A DNA stretch of 64,000 bases from Chryseobacterium viscerum (GTDB lineage: Bacteria; Bacteroidota; Bacteroidia; Flavobacteriales; Weeksellaceae). Shown in pieces: positions 34,333 through 44,235 of the stretch. Under the pieces are notes generated by a model. That model saw only the letters and a program-made list of their open reading frames with translations, did not search any database and was not told where the DNA came from. Within the stretch, counting starts at the first letter, position 1. Each line of letters begins with the position of its first letter. The position numbers and the translations under genes were made by a program. The stretch is taken from NCBI RefSeq assembly GCF_002899945.2, contig NZ_PPEG02000010.1:216611-280610 (forward strand). The letters run 5' to 3'.

Positions 34333-37300
34333 TTATTGAGTCTTAAATACTTTTAATGATTCAGAACTGAATTTCTGTGTATAATGATCACTTTCAAACG
34401 AAGTGTTTTTCGTATTTAAAAAAATGATAGTTTCAGGAAGATCCTGTATATCATTCATGGTAAAGTTATCATCTGAGATCAGAAGAACATCAATCTTTTT
34501 GTTCACCTCAGAAAGGTATTTTATATATTGAATCTTTCTTCTTTTTACCAGATAGCTGTGTGCTGCCGTTGCTCTTTTATCATCATTTTTTATCAGGGAA
34601 AAAACTCTTCGGCTGGCCTGATATAAGGTTAATAAAGCATCTTTTTGCCCAAAATCGTTGGCTATATGAAGTATGTTGGCCTCATTGGAAATATGCTTAT
34701 TAAGTTCGAAATATACGGATTTGTTGGTTTTAAAATCGTGTTTTACTTCTTTTACTACTTCACTGTCTTTATATAGATAGCTCAGGAATAATTTATTTTT
34801 AAAATAATTTTCATCCTCAATCTCTTCCCTCAGCTTGGCAAATTCTTCTCTGAAATAAGCATTGATCTTTTTGGTTCTTTCAGAATAGTTTTTTCCGAAG
34901 CTCATATCATCTTTACTGATCCTGTTGCCTACTTTTACCGTAATGCTTCCGTTGTATATAATGAAATCTCCTTTCGGTAATACTTCAGAATTTCCGTGGA
35001 TGTAAAGCGGAAGAACATCCAGACCAAATTGCTCAGCAAGATAGAATGCTCCTTTATGGAATCTTTTGACATCATTGGTATAAGAACGTTCTGCTTCAGG
35101 GAAAACAACCAAAGAATATCCTTGTGCAATCTTTTCTTTCAGCTTCTCCATTCCATTTTCAATTCCCTGTGAAACGGGATAAAAGCCCAGGGCTTTTACC
35201 AGTTTTCCAAAAACAGGAGATTCATATACCCAGTCATTCACCAGGTAGATGATTTTGTGGGTAGCCATTGCAATCGCCAGTGTATCTAAGAAAGACGTAT
35301 GGTTGGCAATGATAACAGCCGGTTTGCTGAAGTCTTCTGACGGATTTTTAATCACTCTTTTCTTTACAAAAGGGGATAAATAAAGAACGGATGTCAGAAA
35401 CTTAGCGAGAATTAATTTGATAATATCTAATGTTTTTCCCTTGGAATTTTTAATAAATAAACTTCCAAAAGCAGAAAAAACTAATCCTCCTAATCCATAA
35501 TATAAAAACGAGAATACAGCACGTAAAAGTAGCCTGAAAGTAATAGGGGAAAGACCTTTCTTTGCCCGGTTGGTAATCAATAATCTAAACCAGAAAGGAT
35601 ATAGAGTAGAGGTAATAATAATCACGGAGAACATTCCAATCAGCGCAACTAATGCTAAAGAATGCAGAGCCGGATGCTTGGCAAAGATCAGGGAACCAAT
35701 TGAAAGAATGGTGGTGAAAACGGCAAGAATAATAGATGTTCTATACGTTGGTAGTTCATTTTTACCCGTCGTATGCTCTTTTTGCATCGCCTGGGTCAGG
35801 AAAATACTGAAGTCATCCCCAACTCCAAATACGAGTGTACAAACTACGGTACTGAAAATATTTAGTTCCAATCCTAAGAAATAAAGAATTCCAGCGGTTA
35901 CAACCCCCGTTAACACAATCGGAAACATGGTAAGAATGGTTAATTCAAAATTTCTGAAGAATACAATAATGGTCAGAACAATCGCTAAAAGAGAGTAATT
36001 GATCAGCGTATTGAAGTCTCTTTTCAGCAAACCAAGAAAATTCTCGTTCATCTGCTGCCGGTCAATAGCGATGGCATCATGTTTCTTCTCAATATCTTTG
36101 ATGAAAGTGTCTCTTTTGTTTTCGTCTACTTTTACTACATTGGAAACAGTGTAAAAACCATTTTCATTGCTCATAAATTCTGAAATCTGAAGAGCTTTTA
36201 CTTCTTGATAGTCTTTCAGGCTTAATTCAGAATAGTTTTTATGCAGAGCTTCGTTGAAATTATCAAAAGCTGAAGCATTGAACCCAAATTTATTTCCATT
36301 ACTGGTCAGTTCGGAAATCGTCTGATTCTTCTTAGAGTCACTCCAGAAGCTGTTCCATTTCTCAATCTTTTTTTGCTGGTCTTTTTCAGAAAGCACAATA
36401 CTTCCTATAGAATTGTAACTTAATATTGTACCTTCTTTTTTCTCTTTTTCAAGGAAACTGCTTAGCTCAGAATTTCTGGTTAGCGCCTCTTCTTCAGAAT
36501 TTCCGTAAGAAATAGTATAGATAGATTTTGAAGTAATATCTGAGAGTTTCTGAAGTTTAGCTTCACTTATTTTCAGTTCTTTCGGGATGTAATTCAGCTC
36601 ACCGATATCTTCATTAAAACCTACATGTCTGAATCCGAAAAGGCAGGCAAGAATGATGATAGAACATCCGATAATCAAAGGTTTGTTTTTCTCGTAAGGA
36701 TAAGCCCCGATTTTATCAATGAAGTTGGTATTGAGATGTTCTCCCTTTTCTTTTGGTTTATAAAGCTGAGGAACGATAATCAAAGCTGTGATGGAGGACA
36801 GAATAACGGTGATCGCCGCAAAAAGACCTAAATCTTTTAATGCTTCAGAACGTACAAAAACCAGACATAAGAATGAGACGGCAGTGGTTGCACTACTCAA
36901 GATAATAGGCTGGGTGATTTCTTTGTAAAGCTCTTCAATATTATTGTTGTGCTTATAATGAGTAAGGATATGAAGGGCATAATCTATCGTAATCCCAATC
37001 AGAATAGCTCCTACACTTAAGGAAATTGCTGAGATCTTATCTTTAATAAAATAAAGAACCAATAACGCAAGAAGTACAGAAAATACGGTGGGTAAAAAGA
37101 CAATAACAGGCGTAAAAATGTTCCTGAAATAATAGATCAGGAGAATCAAAAGAACCGTCATGGAAATAACTACGGTATTTTGAATGTCTTTTTTGATCTG
37201 CTTGGCATTCGCTACAGCAATCACCGGAGACCCGAAATAACTGATTTCTGTTTTTCCTTTGAATTGCTTATTGATGCCGTCTTTTATGGAGTTGAGCTGA

Positions 37301-37986
37301 TCTACAAATGCCTCATTGGCTTTTGTATCATTGCTTTTATTTTTAGGATCAATAAAAAGTAAGAGATTTTTTCCGTCTTTGGTTACAATGTAGCTGTCTT
37401 CAAGCTTAAAGTCCTTACTGATATTTAAGGCATTCAGCTTTTTGATTCCTAAAAAAGTAAGCCCCAAAGGATCTTTTTTGATAAATTCTTTTGTAACAAG
37501 ACTTGTTGGAGAAACCAGGGAGATGTAATTGTTCTCTACCTGTTTGGCAATACTGTCTTTCTTAAGCTTTCTGTCAATTTCCTTATAATCATTTTCATTG
37601 AGGAATAAGGGCAGATTCTGACTGACAAAATCAAATGTTTCTGAAATTTCATTATCATTCACTTTACCCTGCACAGAACCTATATATTTTTGTAGAGGTT
37701 CTATTTTTTGTAGAAAAGTATCCGCCGTTTCAGAAAGCTGAAAGTTGTCTTCTTTGGATTTATTCTCTATAATGACAATAATTTTATCAGAAAAGTTAAG
37801 CTGCTTAATAACTTTTGCGGTAAGATCGGATTTTTCATTTTTAGGAATGATCTGATTGATGTCTTCCTCAAAATTAATCTTTGATGCAAAAAATAGGCAT
37901 AAAACGGCAATTCCTAAGGCTGTCAGTACAGATAGGATTTTATTTTTGGAAATCAGATAATATAAAAATATAAAAAAGCGATGCAT
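34333..37986 (-). CDS. Fusion: MMPL/RND exporter, PlsC-like acyltransferase, methyltransferase-like tail
   Basis: A 1217-residue fusion. Residues about 1-830 form an RND/MMPL pump with 12 membrane segments and two large extracytoplasmic loops. Residues about 860-1045 form a PlsC-like acyltransferase with NHTSFLD (His896, Asp901) and a FPEAERS motif (about 962). The last 150 residues resemble a SAM-methyltransferase fold, but the expected glycine-rich SAM loop is degenerate (LHIANDFG), so catalysis is doubtful. It heads the dar unit behind a good promoter. The fusion suggests that acylation and export of a lipid product are coupled. I see it as the likely exporter of the pigment. Confidence 0.85.
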   Translation of the reverse strand: MHRFFIFLYYLISKNKILSVLTALGIAVLCLFFASKINFEEDINQIIPKNEKSDLTAKVIKQLNFSDKIIVIIENKSKEDNFQLSETADTFLQKIEPLQKYIGSVQGKVNDNEISETFDFVSQNLPLFLNENDYKEIDRKLKKDSIAKQVENNYISLVSPTSLVTKEFIKKDPLGLTFLGIKKLNALNISKDFKLEDSYIVTKDGKNLLLFIDPKNKSNDTKANEAFVDQLNSIKDGINKQFKGKTEISYFGSPVIAVANAKQIKKDIQNTVVISMTVLLILLIYYFRNIFTPVIVFLPTVFSVLLALLVLYFIKDKISAISLSVGAILIGITIDYALHILTHYKHNNNIEELYKEITQPIILSSATTAVSFLCLVFVRSEALKDLGLFAAITVILSSITALIIVPQLYKPKEKGEHLNTNFIDKIGAYPYEKNKPLIIGCSIIILACLFGFRHVGFNEDIGELNYIPKELKISEAKLQKLSDITSKSIYTISYGNSEEEALTRNSELSSFLEKEKKEGTILSYNSIGSIVLSEKDQQKKIEKWNSFWSDSKKNQTISELTSNGNKFGFNASAFDNFNEALHKNYSELSLKDYQEVKALQISEFMSNENGFYTVSNVVKVDENKRDTFIKDIEKKHDAIAIDRQQMNENFLGLLKRDFNTLINYSLLAIVLTIIVFFRNFELTILTMFPIVLTGVVTAGILYFLGLELNIFSTVVCTLVFGVGDDFSIFLTQAMQKEHTTGKNELPTYRTSIILAVFTTILSIGSLIFAKHPALHSLALVALIGMFSVIIITSTLYPFWFRLLITNRAKKGLSPITFRLLLRAVFSFLYYGLGGLVFSAFGSLFIKNSKGKTLDIIKLILAKFLTSVLYLSPFVKKRVIKNPSEDFSKPAVIIANHTSFLDTLAIAMATHKIIYLVNDWVYESPVFGKLVKALGFYPVSQGIENGMEKLKEKIAQGYSLVVFPEAERSYTNDVKRFHKGAFYLAEQFGLDVLPLYIHGNSEVLPKGDFIIYNGSITVKVGNRISKDDMSFGKNYSERTKKINAYFREEFAKLREEIEDENYFKNKLFLSYLYKDSEVVKEVKHDFKTNKSVYFELNKHISNEANILHIANDFGQKDALLTLYQASRRVFSLIKNDDKRATAAHSYLVKRRKIQYIKYLSEVNKKIDVLLISDDNFTMNDIQDLPETIIFLNTKNTSFESDHYTQKFSSESLKVFKTQ

Positions 37987-38005
37987 TGCATGTATATCAA
38001 GTCTG

Positions 38006-38034
38006 CAAATTTAATTTTTTAAGCATTAGTTCAA
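38006..38034 (-). promoter_or_regulatory. Promoter of the dar unit
   Basis: On the minus strand TTG (38034-38032), 18 bases, TAAATTTG (38013-38006), about 20 bases before the start codon at 37986. It matches both boxes and spacing. Confidence 0.65.
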
Positions 38035-38099
38035 AATAGTTAATGATAAGTTTTGACTGAAAATCAATAAAATATTCTAGGAAGAATGAAAAAATATTC

Positions 38100-38107
38100 T
38101 ACTTTTG
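38100..38107 (+). promoter_or_regulatory. Probable -7 element before the membrane protein pair
   Basis: TACTTTTG fits TAnnTTTG and lies 71 bases before the start at 38179. No TTG at the expected spacing. Confidence 0.35.
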
Positions 38108-38178
38108 CAGAAGTTCCCCTTTAAAAAAATGTATTTTAAACCACAATTATTATTAAAAAATAAGAATCTGTTTTAGAT

Positions 38179-39186
38179 ATGTTGAAAAGAAATGATGAAA
38201 AAATAAACGGATTCCTATTTGTAATAGTACTTCCGCTTCTGCTGTTTGCGATGTCTTATTATGGATTTGAATCTTCCTATACAAGATTAAAAACATCAGA
38301 AACAACCCCCGACTTTTTATTTTCCTCGGTATATGCTTACAGAGTCATTCCTAATTATCTGAGTGTACAGATGACAGATCTGATGTACAGCCTGATCAAT
38401 GGACCTCTTTCTTTTTTTAAAGATTTTTTATCCAAAAACGGAACTCCATTTTATCACGGGCTTTTCCTGATGAACAGCGTTTTCTTTATTTTGTGTTCCC
38501 TTATTTTGAATGCCATATTTAAACTAAGGTCAACAGGGCTTCTTTTGAATCTTAATGCAAGGAGGATTATTCATCTTCTGGCTGTTTTTTTTATTGTCAT
38601 AACACAATATGCTCCGACAAACTGTGATACGATTGCCCTTTTTTGTTATCTGACAGGGGTGTTTTTGACCCTTAAGTATTTAGATACTCAAAAAAATATA
38701 TTCTTTTTTGTTCTCATTGGCCTGATCGGAATCTCTACTTTGGTTAGAGAAACAGCCTGCTTGAATATTGCTTTCTTTGCTGCTGTATTTTTCAATATGG
38801 ATGAATTGAAAAAAGGAAATTATCAGGTCATCTGGAAAATAATACCATTGGTGATCGCGTTTATTGTCCCTTATCTGGGATTGAGAGCTTTGCTTGTACA
38901 GGATGAAACAACCTTTGTAGAAGGGTTTTATATCAATAGAAATTTTTCGAGTCCCTTCAATCTAGCAGGGTTGGTATTTGCGGTAGTTGTGATTTACTTT
39001 ATATACAGACTTTGTATTGACGAAGAAAATAGAACTGTTTTTGGGAAATATTTTTTCTTTTCAATTCCTTACCTTATTATGATTACTTTAGTGGGGCTTT
39101 TTTGGGAAGTAAGGCTCTTTTTGCCTCTGATTCTCACCGGAATCATTACAGCCTATCATCAGTTTAAAAAAACATCAGAGATTTAG
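38179..39186 (+). CDS. Polytopic membrane protein of unknown function
   Basis: A 335-residue protein with about nine membrane segments, starting with a short cytoplasmic N-terminus. The pattern (RVIPNYLS region, TLVRETACLN loop, EVRLFLPL near the end) recalls membrane glycosyltransferases or polymerase-like proteins without a named match. It ends one base before the EpsG-like gene, so the two are an operon. It is not linked in position to the export genes 12 kb away. Confidence 0.78.
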   Translation: MLKRNDEKINGFLFVIVLPLLLFAMSYYGFESSYTRLKTSETTPDFLFSSVYAYRVIPNYLSVQMTDLMYSLINGPLSFFKDFLSKNGTPFYHGLFLMNSVFFILCSLILNAIFKLRSTGLLLNLNARRIIHLLAVFFIVITQYAPTNCDTIALFCYLTGVFLTLKYLDTQKNIFFFVLIGLIGISTLVRETACLNIAFFAAVFFNMDELKKGNYQVIWKIIPLVIAFIVPYLGLRALLVQDETTFVEGFYINRNFSSPFNLAGLVFAVVVIYFIYRLCIDEENRTVFGKYFFFSIPYLIMITLVGLFWEVRLFLPLILTGIITAYHQFKKTSEI

Positions 39187-39187
39187 C

Positions 39188-40327
39188 ATGAGTTTATTAC
39201 ACCCTTATTATATAATTGCGATCCTCTATATGCTGTTTTTCAGTATTCAGGAGGTATATGGAAAAAAGGTTGATAAAAAATGGTTCTGGTTCCTTGCAGT
39301 TTATTTCATTATTATTGTGGGGCTCAGGAATGATGTAGGTCCGGATTACGGAAGTTACAAAGGAATTTATATTTACTCTGATACCAAAAGCTATTACAGT
39401 ATCTTTATGAAGATGCTTCATATGGAAGGAACAGAAAACCTCGATGTGGAGTGGCTTTATACACTGATTAATAAAGTTCTTCTCAATTTCTTTAATGCGC
39501 CCTTTTATATGCTGACTCTGGTCATTGCTATTTTTGCGATGATCTTTAAGGTGGAGTATACAGAAGACAATACTTTTTACCCTTTTACCTTTACCCTTTT
39601 TATGTTTATTCCCAACTTCTTTATTGGGGAAAGTGGGCAGATCAGACAAAATCTTGGGACCTTTATCGTTTATTTTGCGATACGCTATATCAAAGAACGA
39701 AAATTCTGGCATTACTTATTTTTCATATTCATAGGCTCTGGTATACACAGTGTTGCCTATTTATTCCTCCCGATGTACTGGCTGGCCCGCGTTCCTTTGA
39801 ACAAAACGGTGATGCTTATTATGATTATAGGCTCAGTCTTTTTATCTCCATTTGAAATCTATAGGAGCTTTGGTGGGTTTTTGGATGGGATGGCCTCTGA
39901 CAATATGCTTATAGAGGGATTCAATGGATATATGGATGAAACCGTACAGCGACTGAATGGAGGTATCGGAATTCCTGAAGTGATGATGGCTATTCTTACT
40001 TTTTTCCTTTTTGCTTTTGATAATAAAATGAAAGAATATTTTCCTTATTACGAATACCATAGGAACTATGCCGTGATTGGAATCTGTCTGTATTTTATCT
40101 TTAGGAATAATCCAATCTTCTCATCGAGGCTTGCAGGAGCATTTATTGGATTTTCGTATATCATTATTCCGAATGCCATGTATGTGGTCACAGCGAGGAC
40201 TAAGAATATGATTTATGCTTTTATTATCTCACTTGTTGTCTTCAATTTTGTCGTCTTCTCTATCTTTAACAATATCAAGGCAGGACGATTTTCGATAGAA
40301 CGTTATAGAAACCATATCCTTCCATAA
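39188..40327 (+). CDS. EpsG-family membrane protein
   Basis: A 379-residue protein with about ten membrane segments and the EpsG-typical start: RNDVGPDYGSYKGIY around residue 50 and GQIRQNLGTFIVYFAIRYI around residue 150. EpsG proteins are thought to take part in polymerising exopolysaccharide repeats. It is co-transcribed with the preceding membrane protein. No glycosyltransferase or flippase lies next to it, which is unusual for a polymerase. Confidence 0.82.
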   Translation: MSLLHPYYIIAILYMLFFSIQEVYGKKVDKKWFWFLAVYFIIIVGLRNDVGPDYGSYKGIYIYSDTKSYYSIFMKMLHMEGTENLDVEWLYTLINKVLLNFFNAPFYMLTLVIAIFAMIFKVEYTEDNTFYPFTFTLFMFIPNFFIGESGQIRQNLGTFIVYFAIRYIKERKFWHYLFFIFIGSGIHSVAYLFLPMYWLARVPLNKTVMLIMIIGSVFLSPFEIYRSFGGFLDGMASDNMLIEGFNGYMDETVQRLNGGIGIPEVMMAILTFFLFAFDNKMKEYFPYYEYHRNYAVIGICLYFIFRNNPIFSSRLAGAFIGFSYIIIPNAMYVVTARTKNMIYAFIISLVVFNFVVFSIFNNIKAGRFSIERYRNHILP

Positions 40328-40347
40328 TATTGGATGAATTAAAATAT

Positions 40348-40374
40348 AAAGGCAGCTTTTAGCTGTCTTTTTTT
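40348..40374 (+). terminator. Terminator after the EpsG-like gene
   Basis: GGCAGCT / AGCTGTC with a TTT loop (one G-T pair) and a T-run. Confidence 0.7.
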
Positions 40375-40535
40375 ATGCGATAATAGTGCTGGAATTTGTC
40401 ATGTTTACAAGATTTTGTTTTTAATTTATTGACAACATAATTTAAATATGTAATTAATATTTATAAAATAAATGTATTTTTATTGACGTAGGCTTAAAAA
40501 TTGTATTCCGCTAATGACACTCAAATCAATAAGGT

Positions 40536-43500
40536 ATGAAAAAGTTAGTTGGTAAATTAGCGGCAGTTTTCTGCCTGATATCATTGGCAATCTATACAAA
40601 AGGTAATATTAGAGGAAGTCTTCCCTCGGTTGGGCATATAAGTCATACGGCGATTTTTAACAATAGGGACTCACTGGTCAGGCCCATACATGATGGGTCC
40701 AAACTATTGATTCCGGATTGGAAAAAAGCTCCCAACAGTTACATCTTTGATCCCAGCCAAAATAGTGAAGGATTACTGGTACCTGTAAGAAAAGCATATG
40801 CGATGTGGGAAGGAGGAGGTTACCTTAACGGAAGTGGTATTCCGGCGGGAACGATCACCGCAGATGTACTGTGGGAAGATGTTCATGGACTTATAAAATC
40901 AGGAGCAAACTATGCCCTCGAGATGGTAGGGGCAGGTCAGGAAGCCAAAATAAAAGTCCCCATCAACAAAACAAAAAAAGGGAATGCTGTTGTTGCTATT
41001 AAGGTAAATGGAGAGATCTTCTGGAGCTGGCATATCTGGGTGACGGATGATCCTACGAATGGAGCCACCTATAGAAGTTTCAACAATGTTAAAAGGATGA
41101 AATCGGATGGTACCACTGAGCTTATTCCAGACGGTGATTGGAAATGGATGGACAGGAACCTTGGGGCGATTACAAATTCTATCACAGCTTCAGACTGGAA
41201 CAGAAGTATAGGGCTTCTCTATCAGTGGGGACGAAAAGATCCTATTCCGCCTTTGGTTACAAGAGGAAATGACTTCTATGAAGCTTCAGGGTCTATGGGG
41301 AGAATCAGGCATAGAGGGGCAAAAAATATGGATAATGCTACAAGTATTGATGATCTCCGGAAATATGTTTTGCTTTCCAATGCAGAGGTGACCAACAACC
41401 TCAGGCTTTCTGTAAAAAATCCTTTGAGCCTTATCTATGTCAATAAAGATGACAACTCTGGTCAGGCCTACTACAACAATAACGTCAATCTGCCTGTCAA
41501 TTGGTTTGGAAAATCCACTGCTTTACCGAATAACAGACTTTCAGAACTTAATCTATGGTCTGATAATGCACAGGGTAAAATTGAAACTGTTTACAATACC
41601 GACGATAAAGCCAAACCCTACAGAGACAAATCTTCTTACGACCCTTGTCCCAACGGGTGGCGTATACCTTCTATGCTGATCGCTAATCTGGCTTCTGCAT
41701 CCTATGTAGACGATATCAGAATAGACTTTTCGCCTTTCGGAGTGAAAACCAATATGTCTAAAAATGTTTTTGAAACCAATAAGTACCATATTATAAAACC
41801 TACTGATGCCGGAGTTCCCACATTTATGACTGGCTTTAAGGTGTATTCTAATTTGGGCTTTGATCTTTCAGCGGTTGGCGGATACAACATGGGAGTATTT
41901 CCTGGAAATGGACAGCTTATCAGAGGTGCTCATTTGGGACAATATACCGATCAGCACCACATCGCATTGTGGACAGCTACTATGGCACGGCAGTTCGATG
42001 CTTCTCCGGCTGTCACAGTCAGAGGACTTTCTATGATTCCGGATAAGACACAACCTGATATTCCGGATCCTAATTACCCCAATATTAAAGGACGTTATTA
42101 TTACTTTCCAATGTCAGTAATGTATACCTCTGATGCCAATGGATGCAGATGTATAAAAGATCCGTTATATCTTGTCAATGACTATGATTTTCCTACAGAA
42201 TATCTGCCTGCATCAGTAGAATATAAAGAAGGAATTAATAACCCTAATACTTATCAAATGGTGAAGAGTGGAACACCTGCAACCATTGAAATCCCAGTAA
42301 GCAAAGCATTCTCAGTACAAAGTCAATTGTTGAATAATGTTGATCTATTGAACCCTTCCAATTTTAATAATTTAAAAGGAAATGTTCTCTGGACCACTAA
42401 TGCCAACCTTATCAATAAAATTTCTGTGGTGAATCCATCTCCCTCTTCACTACAAGATATTGCTAATTCTAAAATATCTGTTGAGATTACCCCCGATCAA
42501 AGCGGAAATGCTGTGGTTACATTGCATAATGGCAGTATAGCAGCTCCGGTGTATTGGAGCTGGCATATCTGGGTTACGGATTCTCCTGTAGAATCGTATA
42601 CGTATACTACGGAAGTTCCGGCAGCAGTCACCAACTATGTGAACTACGTAAATAAAGCAGATGTCATATTGCAGACGACCTTCATGGATCGTAACCTTGG
42701 GGCCACAGATGCTTTTCCCAATATTGCCAATCCCCTTGCGCCTACTGCTGATGAATTATTGAAAATACGCGCCTCCACAGGACTGCACTATCAATGGGGA
42801 AGAAAAGACCCCATTCCTGCATTTCAATATGCAGATAATAGAAGTTTCTACAATATATTTTTAGGCTCTTCAGGTGCGAATGGAACCGTTTCATATGTTA
42901 CCCTTGCACAGGCTGATTATAATAATCTTTCGGGTAGTTATATCATCCCTTATAATGCGTATGCTGCAGCAGCAAATGTACAGATCACAGATAAGCCTAT
43001 CGATAAGATCTCTAAAATAACATCTTATTCTATTAAAAATCCTCTGGTATATATGGTTCCAAGTGCTTTAGCACCTTTTAACAGTGCGACACCCAATTAT
43101 ACCAACGGAACAGACTGGCTGGCTGCAGAACCCAATTTAGCTCCTGACAGATGGGGAAGAGGGGGGGCAAAATCTCCTTTTGATCCTTGTCCCGAAGGAT
43201 GGAGGATTCCTGATCTTACGAATGTTGCATTGGTTTCCGCGGCTGATTTTGGGCAAACTCCGTGGTATAAAAAAGATAAAAATGTGGCCACGTCCTATAG
43301 TATTGCCACCGATTATTTAGGAACAAGAGTGAGAAACGCTGCCAACTCCACGATAGGATATATGTTTAATAATCCGGTATATTCTATCGGGAACTATCCG
43401 GATTCAGGATCGAGAGGGTTCAGAAGTGTAATTGCCAATCAAACAGCCCAGGGAACATTCAATAGTCTCAATTTTCAGTATCCCGCTGTCTGGACGGCTG

Positions 43501-43955
43501 CTTTAACTTCAAATTATCTGGGAAGAGCAGTGAACGTACTTTTTGATGCAGCTCCTACAACGAATAGAATAATGGCCTTTCATGATAATAATGATCCCTA
43601 TTTCGGTGTGGGATGCCGATGTATAAAAATAAAATATGATGCCAATGGTGATGAGGAAGGGCCGGCCTCAAGACTTACAATTGTTCCTAATGCTCCTACA
43701 TTGAGCACTGCGAATACAGATCTTAAAGCTGTGGATAACAAAATTTCCTTATACCCAAGTCCTTTTTCCGATATCCTTTACATCAAGGCTACGGAGAATA
43801 AAGAATATGACTATGAAATTTTTAATGTATTGGGACAGCTTGTAAAATCCGGAAAGTTTATCAACAATCAGACAGATCTTTCGACTTTAAATACTGGAAT
43901 GTATGTAATAAGAATAAACGATTCTGAAGTGGTTGTAAAAATTATAAAACGATAA
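40536..43955 (+). CDS. Large secreted protein with two FISUMP-like halves and T9SS sorting domain
   Basis: A 1139-residue exported protein. The N-terminus has a signal-like hydrophobic segment (about 6-22). Two homologous halves follow, at about residues 155-545 and 670-1030. Each contains WSWHIWVTD, MDRNLGA, YQWGRKDPIP, a DPCPxGWRIP motif and a closing GCRCIK. The DPCPxGWRIP motif is typical of the Fibrobacter major paralogous (FISUMP) domain. The C-terminus (ISLYPSPFSDILYIKA onward) is a type A T9SS sorting domain. It is probably displayed on or released from the surface; the ligand is unknown. Own terminator follows. Confidence 0.85.
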   Translation: MKKLVGKLAAVFCLISLAIYTKGNIRGSLPSVGHISHTAIFNNRDSLVRPIHDGSKLLIPDWKKAPNSYIFDPSQNSEGLLVPVRKAYAMWEGGGYLNGSGIPAGTITADVLWEDVHGLIKSGANYALEMVGAGQEAKIKVPINKTKKGNAVVAIKVNGEIFWSWHIWVTDDPTNGATYRSFNNVKRMKSDGTTELIPDGDWKWMDRNLGAITNSITASDWNRSIGLLYQWGRKDPIPPLVTRGNDFYEASGSMGRIRHRGAKNMDNATSIDDLRKYVLLSNAEVTNNLRLSVKNPLSLIYVNKDDNSGQAYYNNNVNLPVNWFGKSTALPNNRLSELNLWSDNAQGKIETVYNTDDKAKPYRDKSSYDPCPNGWRIPSMLIANLASASYVDDIRIDFSPFGVKTNMSKNVFETNKYHIIKPTDAGVPTFMTGFKVYSNLGFDLSAVGGYNMGVFPGNGQLIRGAHLGQYTDQHHIALWTATMARQFDASPAVTVRGLSMIPDKTQPDIPDPNYPNIKGRYYYFPMSVMYTSDANGCRCIKDPLYLVNDYDFPTEYLPASVEYKEGINNPNTYQMVKSGTPATIEIPVSKAFSVQSQLLNNVDLLNPSNFNNLKGNVLWTTNANLINKISVVNPSPSSLQDIANSKISVEITPDQSGNAVVTLHNGSIAAPVYWSWHIWVTDSPVESYTYTTEVPAAVTNYVNYVNKADVILQTTFMDRNLGATDAFPNIANPLAPTADELLKIRASTGLHYQWGRKDPIPAFQYADNRSFYNIFLGSSGANGTVSYVTLAQADYNNLSGSYIIPYNAYAAAANVQITDKPIDKISKITSYSIKNPLVYMVPSALAPFNSATPNYTNGTDWLAAEPNLAPDRWGRGGAKSPFDPCPEGWRIPDLTNVALVSAADFGQTPWYKKDKNVATSYSIATDYLGTRVRNAANSTIGYMFNNPVYSIGNYPDSGSRGFRSVIANQTAQGTFNSLNFQYPAVWTAALTSNYLGRAVNVLFDAAPTTNRIMAFHDNNDPYFGVGCRCIKIKYDANGDEEGPASRLTIVPNAPTLSTANTDLKAVDNKISLYPSPFSDILYIKATENKEYDYEIFNVLGQLVKSGKFINNQTDLSTLNTGMYVIRINDSEVVVKIIKR

Positions 43956-43976
43956 AATCTTTAAAATAAACAGGTA

Positions 43977-44009
43977 TAAAAGCGGAACAAGCGTCTTTGT
44001 TCCGCTTTT
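43977..44009 (+). terminator. Terminator of the duplicated T9SS gene
   Basis: AAGCGGAACAA / TTGTTCCGCTT with a 6-base loop and T-rich flank. Confidence 0.8.
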
Positions 44010-44209
44010 GTATTGATGAACATATTTCTTACATCTATTACGGCTGATGAAAAATTCTATATCATTATTTGTTGATATGTATATAACAGTCTAAAACCTA
44101 CACTACAAAAGGATTTATTTCTTTAGAAAATAGGTGTTTAAAGAAGATGTAAACTAACTTGATTGTTAAATTAAACTCTGTTAACAAAAAGTATATAATA
44201 AAAAAGCTT

Positions 44210-44217
44210 TACTTTTG
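44210..44217 (+). promoter_or_regulatory. Probable -7 element of topA
   Basis: TACTTTTG lies 18 bases before the topA start and fits the consensus. A TTG at the usual spacing is not evident. Confidence 0.4.
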
Positions 44218-44235
44218 CAAAAATTTTTAGTTAGA

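Noticed and set aside
39197..39712. 171-residue frame on the minus strand
   Set aside because: Antisense to the EpsG-like gene; Lys/His/Asn-rich shadow without promoter.
44215..44235. N-terminal extension of topA from a TTG
   Set aside because: Overlaps the -7 box and adds residues not typical of TopA.
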